Source: Brachybacterium fresconis
GTDB lineage: Bacteria; Actinomycetota; Actinomycetes; Actinomycetales; Dermabacteraceae
Length of the DNA: 64,000 nt
Reading direction: 5' to 3'
NCBI RefSeq assembly: GCF_017876515.1
Contig: NZ_JAGIOC010000001.1
Coordinates: 2,852,001 to 2,916,000 of the forward strand
The notes under the pieces were generated by a model, which searched no databases, was not told where the DNA came from, and worked only from the letters and a program-made list of their open reading frames with translations. The number at the start of each line of letters is the position of its first letter. Positions within the stretch are counted from its first letter, which is position 1. Made by a program: the position numbers and the translations under genes. This document shows, piece by piece, positions 25,069 to 32,875 of the stretch.

Positions 25069-25971
25069 TCAGCGCTCGATGGTGTCGATCTCGAGCATGC
25101 GGGCGAGGACCTTGTCGAGCTCCGCGTCGTCCCAGACCTTCGTCCAGTCGGGCTTGATGATCGACTCGCGGCCGTAGTCCATGGCCCGCAGGCAGGCGTC
25201 GGAGAACGGGTTCGAGCCGCGCAGGGCGTTGGTCAGGGAGATGAAGATGTGGCCGTAGAACAGCGCCTTGACGGCGTCCTCGGGGATCCCGACCTCGTCG
25301 ATCGCATGGTCCATGGAGTCCTTGAGGAACTGCCCGATCATGCAGCCGGTGGTCTCCACCAGGGTCGGCTCGAGCTGGGCGAGCTGCTTGACGGTCACCC
25401 AGTGCACGTCGATCACCGGGGCGTAGATCGCGCGGATCACGGCGGCGGTCCGCTCGCGGATCGCCTCGTCCTCGCCCTCGTAGGCGGCGACGACCTCCTG
25501 GGGCGCGGCGATGCCGCCGAAGGTGTCGGCCCACTCCTCCTTCGTGGTGCGCTCGAGGAAGACCGACGGATGGGCGGGGTGCGCGCAGGCCTGGTGGACG
25601 TCCTCGCGCTCGGTGAGCAGTCCGGCGTAGGCCGCGGCCGGATCGAGGGTCAGCAGCACCGAACCCGCCTTCATCAGCGGCACGACCTGTGCGGAGACCG
25701 TCCCGAGCGCCGTGTCGGGGATGGCGAGGATGACCACGTCGGCCGCCGCCGCGGCCTCCTCGATCCCCGTGACCTCACGGCCCAGCTCGGCCAGGCGCTG
25801 CCGGCCGGACTCGGACGCTTCGACGTAATGGACGGGGGCGTCGGTGAGGTTGAGGTTGTTCGAGACGCGGGTGCCCATCTTCCCGGCCGCGCCCACGACG
25901 GCGACGGAGATCGCGGGGTCGAGCTCGACGGTCTTGCCGTACAGGGGGTTCAGTTCCTTGCTGCTGGTCAT
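25069..25971 (-). CDS. apnO: D-apionate oxidoisomerase-like NAD-dependent dehydrogenase
   Basis: A 300-residue 6-phosphogluconate-dehydrogenase-like protein. The N-terminal Rossmann motif is ISVAVVGAAGKMGTRVSNNL (about residues 21-40). The C-terminal helical domain (CAHPAHPSVFLERTTKEEW, IYAPVIDVHWVTVKQLAQLEPTLVETTGCMIGQFLKDSMD) is of the decarboxylating phosphogluconate dehydrogenase C-terminal type found in ApnO. ApnO converts D-apionate to 3-oxo-isoapionate with NAD. The neighbouring TIM-barrel (OiaC-like), DhaKL kinase and TPI-like isomerase complete the described OiaC branch of apionate degradation. The call combines family recognition and context; substrate is unproven. GAAGGAGAC precedes the ATG. 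Confidence 0.75.
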   Translation of the reverse strand: MTSSKELNPLYGKTVELDPAISVAVVGAAGKMGTRVSNNLNLTDAPVHYVEASESGRQRLAELGREVTGIEEAAAAADVVILAIPDTALGTVSAQVVPLMKAGSVLLTLDPAAAYAGLLTEREDVHQACAHPAHPSVFLERTTKEEWADTFGGIAAPQEVVAAYEGEDEAIRERTAAVIRAIYAPVIDVHWVTVKQLAQLEPTLVETTGCMIGQFLKDSMDHAIDEVGIPEDAVKALFYGHIFISLTNALRGSNPFSDACLRAMDYGRESIIKPDWTKVWDDAELDKVLARMLEIDTIER

Positions 25972-25989
25972 GAGGGTCTCCTTCGGGAC

Positions 25990-26053
25990 GGTGCGACCGG
26001 GGTCGCGGGATGGGCGCGGCCGGAGCCGCGCAGGGGTGCGACCGGGGTCGCGG
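25990..26053. repeat. Duplicated 19-mer with internal hairpins between oiaC and apnO
   Basis: GGTGCGACCGGGGTCGCGG occurs at 25990-26008 and again at 26035-26053. Each contains the small inverted repeat GCGACC/GGTCGC. A degenerate third copy follows at about 26069. It occupies the gap between apnO and oiaC and may affect message processing or be neutral repeat expansion. Confidence 0.75.
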
Positions 26054-26106
26054 AGCAGGACGACCGGACGGGTCGCGGGTGTGGACGGCGGAGGCCAGGG
26101 GTGGGG

Positions 26107-26994
26107 TCAGCCGAGGTCGGAGGGCGGGAAGTGCTCGGCGCGCCAGGCGCGCAGGGCGGTCAGGGTGCGGTCGGTCCAGGCGCGCTCGGTGGTCAGGGTT
26201 CTCTCCAGGTCGCCCTGCCAGGGCAGCCAGTGCTCGACGATCGCGCGGGGGGTGCGGCGGGCGGAGCCGGGGGTGGGTCCGTCGGCGACCGCCGAGCGCT
26301 TCCCGGCCGACGGGGCGCCGGCCCCGTAGACGGCCCCCAGCTCGAGCTCGAGATCCAGCAGTCCCTCGCCGAGCGGGGCCCCGGAATAGACGAAGCCGAC
26401 CCAGCCGGCCTGGCGGGCGAAGGCGAAGTCCTTCACGTGGAGGTTCACGGTGCGCGGGGCGCAGGACGTGATCACCTGCTGGGGATGCTCGAGGCCGGCC
26501 ACGCAGTTCGCCGGATCCAGGCAGACCCCCACCAGCGGGGAGCCGACCGCGTCGATGACCTGCAGCAGGGTCGAGGTCGGGATCTGCTCGTAGGTCTCCA
26601 GCGCGAGGGTGATGCCGGCGGTTTCGAGGCGAGGGAGGAGGCTGCGCAGCGTCCCGGCGGCCGCGGCGGAGCCGTCGGCGATCTCCTCTGCAGAGATCAT
26701 CGAGCGCAGGAGACGGGCCCCGAGAGCCTCAGCGATGTCGAGATGGCGCCCGAGGTGCTCGGGGTCGATGCCGCGGGTGCCGAGCTCCAGCTCCAGGCCG
26801 AGGATCTCGGCGCGTTCGCGCAGCTCCTGCAGAGCGGCCGCGTCGCACTGCTCGATCCGCGGGTCGTCGCAGAACTGGAACACCTCACAGCCCAGCTGGG
26901 CGGCGCGGTCGATCATCCCGGCCAGCGACAGCGGCTCGGGGTTGGCGTCCTGGAACTCCCAGAACAGGGCGTAGCTGCCGATGCCGATCTTCAT
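26107..26994 (-). CDS. oiaC: Sugar phosphate isomerase/epimerase-fold protein, likely 3-oxo-isoapionate decarboxylase
   Basis: A 295-residue AP-endonuclease-2-type TIM barrel. Metal-ligand motifs are ITLALETYEQ (Glu), GVCLDPANCV (Asp), VNLHVKDFAF (His) and the Glu in LGEGLLDLELE. OiaC decarboxylates 3-oxo-isoapionate to L-erythrulose. Clustering with ApnO-, LerK- and LerI-like genes supports that assignment, although the fold also serves many isomerases. The C-terminal part has an inserted Ala/Gly/Ser-rich stretch before PRAIVEHWLPWQGD. I chose the ATG with GGAG about 9 nt upstream; the upstream in-frame region is Arg/Pro-rich and looks untranslated. First gene of the minus-strand cluster. 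Confidence 0.72.
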   Translation of the reverse strand: MKIGIGSYALFWEFQDANPEPLSLAGMIDRAAQLGCEVFQFCDDPRIEQCDAAALQELRERAEILGLELELGTRGIDPEHLGRHLDIAEALGARLLRSMISAEEIADGSAAAAGTLRSLLPRLETAGITLALETYEQIPTSTLLQVIDAVGSPLVGVCLDPANCVAGLEHPQQVITSCAPRTVNLHVKDFAFARQAGWVGFVYSGAPLGEGLLDLELELGAVYGAGAPSAGKRSAVADGPTPGSARRTPRAIVEHWLPWQGDLERTLTTERAWTDRTLTALRAWRAEHFPPSDLG

Positions 26995-27147
26995 GTGCAG
27001 GTCACTCCGTCGTGGGGTCGCAGGTCGTGGGTGGGCGGCCGGACGCACGGGGTCCGGCGGCGCCCGGACGCTCTCGGTCCGGTGGCGATAGGGCCCGGAC
27101 TCTCCTCGTCCGGACATGCTCGGAACCCTAGACGTCATCGTCGTGAT

Positions 27148-27165
27148 TGGTCAACCGGTTAGCCA
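27148..27165. promoter_or_regulatory. Candidate FadR/GntR operator in the oiaC-GntR divergent region
   Basis: TGGTCAACCGGTTAGCCA is an 18-bp palindrome with only two mismatched pairs (TGG-nn-AACCGGTT-nn-CCA), matching the TGGT...ACCA style of FadR-type GntR operators. It lies 48 bp before the GntR start and 153 bp before oiaC, so it is well placed for autoregulation and control of the apionate cluster. Confidence 0.6.
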
Positions 27166-27213
27166 GTTGTGGGACGCTGGAAAGGTTCAGCGCTCCCGGT
27201 ACGCTGAGGCGCT

Positions 27214-27978
27214 GTGAGCACCTCTGAGCAGCCCGCGGCCGACGACGCGGCCCCTCCGCGCTTCGGCCCCGGTCGCGTGGTCCCGAATGGACTGAACCGC
27301 TCCCCGAGCAGCGCTGTGACCTACCGGCTGCTCGACCTGCTGCTGGGGGAGTCCATGCGCCCCGGCGACCGCCTGCCGGGAGAGCGCGCCCTGGCCGAGG
27401 AGCTCGGCGTGGGCCGCAGCGCGGTGCGCGAGGCGATCTCCGCGCTCGAGGTGCTCGGCGTCGTCGAGACCCGGGCCGGATCCGGCACCTACCTGCGCTC
27501 GAGCACGTCCGAACTGCTGCCCAGCACGCTGAGCTGGTCGCTGCTGATGGACCAGGACCGCACCACCGAGCTGAACGTCGTGCGCGGAGCGCTCGAGCGG
27601 TCGGCCGCGCAGCTGGCCGCGCTGAGCGCGACGACCGCGCAGAAGGAGGAGCTCGGCCGGCTCGTGGACGAGCAGCGAGCGGCGGCGGATGATGCCGAGG
27701 GCTATGTCGCCGCGGACGTCGCCTTCCACCGCGTGCTCGCCGAGATGGGCGGCAACAGCCTGCTCACGGAGCTCCTGGCCACCACCCGGACTCTTCTGCG
27801 CGTGTGGTTCGATCGCGCCGTGGACAACCGGGAGGACATCGACCGGGCGATCAGCGAGCACGGGGAGATCGCGCGCGCGGTCGTCGCCGGCGACGCGATG
27901 GCCGCGGGGGAGGCGATGGAGCAGCACATGGCCACCGCCGCCGAGCGCATCCTGCGGGAGACCCATCAGTCCGACTGA
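27214..27978 (+). CDS. FadR-subfamily GntR regulator of the adjacent sugar-acid genes
   Basis: A 254-residue regulator. The winged helix at about residues 30-95 (YRLLDLLLGESMRPGDRLPGERALAEELGVGRSAVREAISALEVLGVVETRAGSGTYL) is followed by an FCD domain (ERSAAQLAALSATTAQKEELGRLVDEQRAA, YVAADVAFHRVLAEMGGNSLL, AISEHGEIARAVVAGDAMAAGEAMEQHM) with the usual Asp/His metal positions. The GTG has GAGG 4 nt upstream. It is divergent from oiaC and upstream of the next operon, so it can serve both. The palindrome at 27148-27165 is the likely operator. Ligand unknown; a sugar acid or its oxo intermediate is likely. Confidence 0.87.
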   Translation: MSTSEQPAADDAAPPRFGPGRVVPNGLNRSPSSAVTYRLLDLLLGESMRPGDRLPGERALAEELGVGRSAVREAISALEVLGVVETRAGSGTYLRSSTSELLPSTLSWSLLMDQDRTTELNVVRGALERSAAQLAALSATTAQKEELGRLVDEQRAAADDAEGYVAADVAFHRVLAEMGGNSLLTELLATTRTLLRVWFDRAVDNREDIDRAISEHGEIARAVVAGDAMAAGEAMEQHMATAAERILRETHQSD

Positions 27979-28086
27979 CTCCGGCCCCTGATCCGCTGCG
28001 GAGGTCCTCGTCGGCCCGCTCGTCGCAGACCGATTCCCCGTCCCGGTGCATGGATCTGCGCGAAGTGCTTCCCTCGAGGCCGAATG

Positions 28087-28098
28087 ATCCTATAGGAT
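28087..28098. promoter_or_regulatory. ATCCTATAGGAT palindrome upstream of the 28133 operon
   Basis: A perfect palindrome, extendable to GATCCTATAGGATC (28086-28099), ends 34 bp before the start codon of the isomerase gene. It is the best copy of the TCCTATAGGA family in the window. Placed so close to the start, it would be expected to repress. Confidence 0.6.
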
Positions 28099-28132
28099 CC
28101 ACGGGAGACGTCATCACCACGGAAGGACATCG

Positions 28133-29053
28133 ATGTTCACAGCGGAGACCTGGCCCATCGGGGCCAACATGCTCTCCTTCGGGAGCACGACCCCGGACGG
28201 CACCCCCACCGTGGAGGCCTCCTCCGCCGTCTGGGCCTCCCAGCTGCGTCAGGTCAAGGAGCTCGGCGTCGACCAGATCGATCCCACCGACGCCTGGCTG
28301 CCGCTGGCACAGCTGACCGACGAGCGCGTCGAGGAGTTCCGCCGGGTGCTCGACGGTGAGGGCCTGACGCTCTCCTCGATCTCCATGACCCGCAACTCCG
28401 TCGTCGACGTCGACTCCGGCGAGCAGAACCTCGCCGACGCGCTGCGCTTCATCGAGCTCGCCCCCAGCTTCGGGGTGAGCGTGGTGAACACCGGCTTCAT
28501 GCAGGGACTCACCCCCGCCCAGCAGCAGGCGATCTGGTTCTGGCTGGCCGACGGGCACGTCGACGACCCCGCCCTGCGCGACCTGGCGATCGAGCGCGTG
28601 CGCACGCTGGGCGACGCCGCCCGGGACCAGGGCATCGAGGTGAGCCTGGAGATGTACGAGGACACCTACGTCGGCACCGCCGACGAGGCCGTATCGTTCC
28701 TGAAGGACGTCGACCACGAGTCCGTCGGCCTGAACCCCGACCTCGGCAACCTGGTCCGCCTGCACCGCGAGGTCGAGCCGTGGCCGGACATGTTCGAGAA
28801 GGTCCTGCCGCATTCGAACTTCTGGCACATCAAGAACTACAGCCGCGACTACGATCCCGCGACGGGCGCGTACTCCTCGGCGCCGATGCCCTTGAAGTAC
28901 GGCTACATCAACTACCGCACCGTGATCCGCCAGGCGGTCGAGCTCGGCTACTCCGGCCCGTTCTGCTGCGAGCACTACGGCTCCGACTCCCTCGGCGTCA
29001 TCGCCGAGAACGTCCACTACATCCGCCAGGTGTTGGCCTCCGTTCTGGCCTGA
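28133..29053 (+). CDS. Sugar phosphate isomerase/epimerase-fold (AP-endonuclease 2-type) enzyme
   Basis: A 306-residue TIM barrel. Metal ligands are readable as the Glu in VSLEMYEDTYV, Asp in VGLNPDLGNLV, His in NFWHIKNYS and Glu in FCCEHYGSD. It is only distantly like the OiaC homologue at 26107. It heads an operon with a GntP permease, SDR, FMN-dependent 2-hydroxyacid dehydrogenase, D-2-hydroxyacid dehydrogenase and second SDR. It probably isomerises, epimerises or decarboxylates a keto-acid sugar made by those oxidoreductases. GGAAGGAC lies about 4 nt before the ATG. Exact reaction unknown. Confidence 0.8.
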   Translation: MFTAETWPIGANMLSFGSTTPDGTPTVEASSAVWASQLRQVKELGVDQIDPTDAWLPLAQLTDERVEEFRRVLDGEGLTLSSISMTRNSVVDVDSGEQNLADALRFIELAPSFGVSVVNTGFMQGLTPAQQQAIWFWLADGHVDDPALRDLAIERVRTLGDAARDQGIEVSLEMYEDTYVGTADEAVSFLKDVDHESVGLNPDLGNLVRLHREVEPWPDMFEKVLPHSNFWHIKNYSRDYDPATGAYSSAPMPLKYGYINYRTVIRQAVELGYSGPFCCEHYGSDSLGVIAENVHYIRQVLASVLA

Positions 29054-29099
29054 GCCCTCCGCTCCTCCCGCGTGAGTCCCTGAGAACGAAGGAGTTCTG

Positions 29100-30584
29100 A
29101 TGGATCCGATCCTGCTCGTCGCGCTGCTCGTCGGCATCGCGCTCATCGTGGTCATCGTCCTGAAGACGCGACTGGACGCGTTCTCCGGGCTGCTGATCGC
29201 CTCCGTGGTGATCGGCCTGATCGCCGGACAGGACCTGCCGGCCATCGTCGGGTCGATCAAGGAGGGATTCGGCAGCACCCTCGCCTCGATCGGCATCGTG
29301 ATCGGCCTGGGCGTGGCCATCGGCAAGATCCTCGAGGTCTCCGGGGCCGCCCAGGCGATCGCCGTGGCGTTCCTGCGTCTGTTCGGGAAGGGTCGCGAGC
29401 CCTGGGCGATGACCAGCATCGGTGCCCTGATCTCGATCCCGGTCTTCTGCGACTCCGGCTACGTGATCATGAACCCGCTGGCCCGTGCCATCGCACGGGT
29501 CAAGAAGTACGGCTACGCCACCCTCGGCATCGCGCTCGCCGGAGGCATGGTCATCACCCACCACTTCGTGCCGCCCACCCCGGGGCCGCTCGGCGTGGCC
29601 GGCATCCTCGGTGCGAGCGTCGGCTCGGTGATCCTCGTCGGCCTCGTGTTCACACTGCTCATGATCCCGGTGGTCACCGTGTATGCGAAGTGGATCGGCC
29701 CCCGGGTCGAGCACCTCGTCTCCGAGGAGATCCAGGAGACCGTCTACGGTGACGTGCGCGCCGAGCGCACTCCGGCGTCCGTCGGTGCCGGGTCGGGCAG
29801 CGAGGACGTCGCCGTCGACCTCGAGAGCCTCACCTCCGAGGACACCCGGCTGGGCGAACGGCCCGAGGGGGCGAAACCCCATCGGGTGGGGCCGGCGATC
29901 GGTCTGCTGCCGCTGGTGGTGCCGATCGTGCTGATCGTGCTGAACACGGTCGTCTCCGCGATCGACATGGAGAACCGGGGCATGCTGCCGGCGGACTACG
30001 AGCCCTCGGCCTGGGCCGGACCGTTCGTGTTCATCGGCGACCCGGTGATCGCGCTGCTGATCGGTCTGGTGCTGGCGGTCTACCTGCTGCTGCCGCGCTG
30101 GACGCCGCGCAAGCGGAGCCACAAGTGGCTTGGCGACGCCGCGGCGGACGCCGGTCTGATCCTGCTGATCACCGGTGCCGGCGGGGGCCTCGGACAGGTG
30201 CTGCGCGATACCGGGATCGGCGACGAGCTCGCCCAGGCGATCGGAGGGCTTCCGCTGCCCTCGTTCCTGCTGCCGTTCCTCATCGCCTCCATCGTGCGCA
30301 TCGCGCAGGGCTCCGGCACCGTCTCCATGATCACGGCGGCGTCCGTCACCGCTCCGGTCATGGCGACCATCGGACTCGACCCGCTGGTCGCCGTGATGGC
30401 CTGCGTGGCAGGCGCGATGGTCTGCAGCTACTTCAACGACTCCTACTTCTGGGTCGTCACCCGCTTCATGGGCCTCGAAGGCACCGCGGCGCTGAAGGCC
30501 CACTCCGGGATGACCACCGTCATGTGGGCGGCGTCCATCCCGATGCTGTTCGTCCTGAGCCTCGTGCTCGGCGCGTCCGGCTGA
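29100..30584 (+). CDS. GntP-family sugar-acid permease (second paralogue)
   Basis: A 494-residue gluconate:H+ symporter family permease with about 12-14 TM helices. Motifs are LDAFSGLLIASVVIGLIAG, IGLGVAIGKILEVSGAAQAIA, PVFCDSGYVIMNPLARAI, ITHHFVPPTPGPLG, ITGAGGGLGQVLRDTGIGDEL, VRIAQGSGTVSMITAASVT and YFNDSYFWVVTRFMGLEG. A charged central loop (about residues 215-262) replaces the Gly/Ser-rich loop of the 23534 paralogue. It lies 46 bp after the isomerase with a strong AAGGAG, and is the likely importer for the operon's acid substrate. It is followed by a strong hairpin. Confidence 0.87.
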   Translation: MDPILLVALLVGIALIVVIVLKTRLDAFSGLLIASVVIGLIAGQDLPAIVGSIKEGFGSTLASIGIVIGLGVAIGKILEVSGAAQAIAVAFLRLFGKGREPWAMTSIGALISIPVFCDSGYVIMNPLARAIARVKKYGYATLGIALAGGMVITHHFVPPTPGPLGVAGILGASVGSVILVGLVFTLLMIPVVTVYAKWIGPRVEHLVSEEIQETVYGDVRAERTPASVGAGSGSEDVAVDLESLTSEDTRLGERPEGAKPHRVGPAIGLLPLVVPIVLIVLNTVVSAIDMENRGMLPADYEPSAWAGPFVFIGDPVIALLIGLVLAVYLLLPRWTPRKRSHKWLGDAAADAGLILLITGAGGGLGQVLRDTGIGDELAQAIGGLPLPSFLLPFLIASIVRIAQGSGTVSMITAASVTAPVMATIGLDPLVAVMACVAGAMVCSYFNDSYFWVVTRFMGLEGTAALKAHSGMTTVMWAASIPMLFVLSLVLGASG

Positions 30585-30594
30585 CACCTCGCAT

Positions 30595-30625
30595 CTCGCC
30601 CGACGGGGGCATCCCGTCGGGCGAG
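30595..30625. terminator. Perfect 13-bp hairpin after the GntP gene
   Basis: CTCGCCCGACGGG (30595-30607) pairs perfectly with CCCGTCGGGCGAG (30613-30625) around a 5-nt loop, starting 10 bp after the permease stop. No T-run follows. Because the downstream SDR lies in the same direction 40 bp further on, the hairpin may be an intra-operon attenuator or mRNA stabiliser. Confidence 0.65.
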
Positions 30626-30665
30626 CCCCTGTACGACATCCTGAAACACGACGAACGGAGAACTC

Positions 30666-31469
30666 ATGACCCTCGAGATCACCCGCATCCAGCCCTTCCC
30701 CGACCAGCGCACCGCGATCGTCACCGGTGCCGGCGCGCCTCGCGGCATCGGCCGCAAGGTCTCCCGCAAGCTCGCCGCCGAGGGCTGGAGCATCGTCGCC
30801 GCCGACCTCGACGGAGCGGCCGCCGAGGCCTTCGCGACAGAGCTGGCCGAGCAGCTGCCCGCGGACTCGGGTCAGAAGGTCCTCGGCCTCGCGGTCGACG
30901 TCAGCGACCAGTCCGCCGTCGACGCCGCCTTCGTCCGGATCGACGCCGAGATGCCGCCGGTCGCGGCGCTGGTGAACCTCGCCGGGATCCCGAGCCCCCA
31001 CTCGATCTTCGAGCTCACCTCGGAGATCTGGGACAAGGTCATGGACGTCAACGCCAAGGGCACCCTGCTGATGACCCAGGCCGCGGCGCGGCGCATGATC
31101 GACGGCGGCTTCGGCGGGCGCATCGTGAACACCGCGTCCATCACCGCTCTCGACGGCGGCGGCACCTTCTCCAAGACCGGCTACGCCGCCGCCAAGGCCG
31201 CCATCCAGGGCCTCACCCGCGGCAGCGCCCGCGAGCTCGGCCCGTACGGCATCACCGCCAACGTGATCCTGCCCGGCCCGATCGACACCGACATCATGGG
31301 CGGCACCCTGACCGACGACCGCAAGACCGGCATGAGCGAGAACATCCCGCTGCAGCGCGTGGGACAGCCCGAGGAGGTCGCCGGACTGATCAACTTCCTG
31401 GTCAGCGAGGACTCCAGCTTCGTCAGCGGCACCTCGATCAGCGTCGACGGCGGCAAGCACATGCACTGA
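30666..31469 (+). CDS. Short-chain dehydrogenase/reductase
   Basis: A 267-residue classical SDR. The cofactor motif TGAGAPRGIG is at about residues 20-29, the NAG motif appears as NLAG in ALVNLAGIPS, and the catalytic residues are in TASITALDGGGTFSKTGYAAAKAA (Ser, then YxxxK). The C-terminus SFVSGTSISVDGGKHMH is typical. It likely oxidises a hydroxyl of the imported sugar acid or a downstream intermediate. It shares an unusual IDTDIMGGTL-type substrate loop with the SDR at 33873 (IDTDIMDGRL), so the two may act on related compounds or as partners. Confidence 0.88.
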   Translation: MTLEITRIQPFPDQRTAIVTGAGAPRGIGRKVSRKLAAEGWSIVAADLDGAAAEAFATELAEQLPADSGQKVLGLAVDVSDQSAVDAAFVRIDAEMPPVAALVNLAGIPSPHSIFELTSEIWDKVMDVNAKGTLLMTQAAARRMIDGGFGGRIVNTASITALDGGGTFSKTGYAAAKAAIQGLTRGSARELGPYGITANVILPGPIDTDIMGGTLTDDRKTGMSENIPLQRVGQPEEVAGLINFLVSEDSSFVSGTSISVDGGKHMH

Positions 31470-31479
31470 GGCGCATCGG

Positions 31480-31501
31480 CCCCGGGGTGAGGTCCCCGGG
31501 G
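31480..31501. repeat. Self-complementary CCCCGGGG pair after the SDR gene
   Basis: CCCCGGGG at 31480-31487 and again at 31494-31501 can pair with a 6-nt loop, 10 bp after the SDR stop. It may be a weak terminator or processing site within the operon. Confidence 0.4.
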
Positions 31502-31561
31502 TGCCGCCCCGTGCACTGCCGCACCGCAGAACCCGCCATACCGACCCGAAGGAGAGACCCC

Positions 31562-32875
31562 ATGGTCGACTCGACACTCTCTGGCGCCCTGGAATTCGCG
31601 AAGATGCTCGCCGCGGGCGGTTTCCGCCTGGACCCGGTGGCTTCCGCCCCGTCCATCGAGGACCTCCGGCTCCTGGCGAGGAAGCGCCTGCCCACGATGG
31701 CCTTCGACATCATCGACGGCGCCTCCAACCACGAGATCACCCTCGACGCGAACACGCGGGACCTGCGCGAGGTGCGCTTCCGACCCCGCTGGCTCACCGA
31801 CATCTCCCACATCGACACCTCCACCACCGTCGACCGGATGGCGCTGCAGCGCCCGTACGTGCTCGGGCCGCTCGGCCTGCAGCGCATGATCGGCGGCGAG
31901 GGCGAGCTGGGCGCGGTGCGGGCCGCCGGGAAGGCGAACATCCCCTTCACGGTCTCCACCGCCTCGAACTGGTCGATGGAGGAGCTCGCCGACGAGGCGA
32001 CCGGGCCGCTGTGGTACCAGCTGTACATGTACAAGAGCGACGCGATCGTCTCCAACCTCCTGGCCCGTGCACGGGCCATCGGGGCCGAGGCGCTCGTGGT
32101 CACCGTCGACGTGCCGCTGAACGGCAAGCGCTACCGCGACCACCGCAACGGCATGTCGATCCCTCCGAAGATCACCCCGCGCAACGCCGTCCAGGCGGTC
32201 CGCCACCTCGACTGGACCCGCGCCATCATGCGGCCGCCGACGATCGGCTTCCGCAACCTCGCCGGCCAGATCCAGGGCGACAACGCCGTCTCGCACCAGG
32301 AGTTCGTCGCCAAGTACCTCGCGAACCTCACTCTGACCTGGGAGAACATCGAAGACGTGCGGCGGCAGTGGGATGGGCCCATCTACCTCAAGGGCATCCT
32401 CACCCCGGAGGACGCGCAGCGCGCGAGGAACGTCGGTGCCCAAGGCATCTACGTCTCCAACCACGGCGGTCGCCAGCTCGACTCCTCGCCCAGCTCCATC
32501 AGCGTGCTGCCCTCGATCGTCGACGCGGTCGGGGACGACATGACCGTCGTCTTCGACGGCGGCGTGCGCACCGGCGACGACATCGCCAAGGCCCTCGCCG
32601 TCGGCGCGGACCTGGTCTCGATCGGTCGCGCCTGGGGCTACGGCAACGCCGCCGCGGGGGAGCGCGGCGTGCTGCGCGTGCTCGAGATCCTCGACGAGGA
32701 GCTGGAGCTGGCCATGGGCCAGCTCGGCGCGACCAGCATCGACGCGCTGGATCGCGGCTTCGTGGACTACCCCGAGGCGTGGCACGGCGTCGGCCTGCAC
32801 CGCGACCCCGAGCGATCCCCAGCTGCCCGGGCCGCCGGCTTCAGCGCGGGGACCACCGAGGAGTCCGCACGATGA
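31562..32875 (+). CDS. FMN-dependent alpha-hydroxy-acid dehydrogenase (LldD/lactate-type)
   Basis: A 437-residue member of the FMN-dependent 2-hydroxyacid oxidase/dehydrogenase family. FMN and catalytic motifs are LARKRLPTMAFDIIDGASNHEIT at the N-terminus, LGPLGLQRMIGGEGELG, WYQLYMYKSD, VVTVDVPLNGKR, YLKGILTPEDA (FMN lysine) and the active-site His301 in VSNHGGRQLDSSPSS, followed by VVFDGGVRTGDDIAKALAVGADLVSIGRAW. It oxidises an L-2-hydroxyacid to the 2-oxoacid, passing electrons to quinone or oxygen. In an acid-sugar operon the substrate may be a polyhydroxy acid rather than lactate, but lactate remains possible. It is coupled by ATGA overlap to the next gene. Confidence 0.87.
   Translation: MVDSTLSGALEFAKMLAAGGFRLDPVASAPSIEDLRLLARKRLPTMAFDIIDGASNHEITLDANTRDLREVRFRPRWLTDISHIDTSTTVDRMALQRPYVLGPLGLQRMIGGEGELGAVRAAGKANIPFTVSTASNWSMEELADEATGPLWYQLYMYKSDAIVSNLLARARAIGAEALVVTVDVPLNGKRYRDHRNGMSIPPKITPRNAVQAVRHLDWTRAIMRPPTIGFRNLAGQIQGDNAVSHQEFVAKYLANLTLTWENIEDVRRQWDGPIYLKGILTPEDAQRARNVGAQGIYVSNHGGRQLDSSPSSISVLPSIVDAVGDDMTVVFDGGVRTGDDIAKALAVGADLVSIGRAWGYGNAAAGERGVLRVLEILDEELELAMGQLGATSIDALDRGFVDYPEAWHGVGLHRDPERSPAARAAGFSAGTTEESAR

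Noticed and set aside
28998..31577. An 859-codon minus-strand open frame over the second GntP gene and SDR.
   Set aside because: Antisense shadow with the same low-complexity Gly/Asp/Gln/His composition; no RBS or motif.
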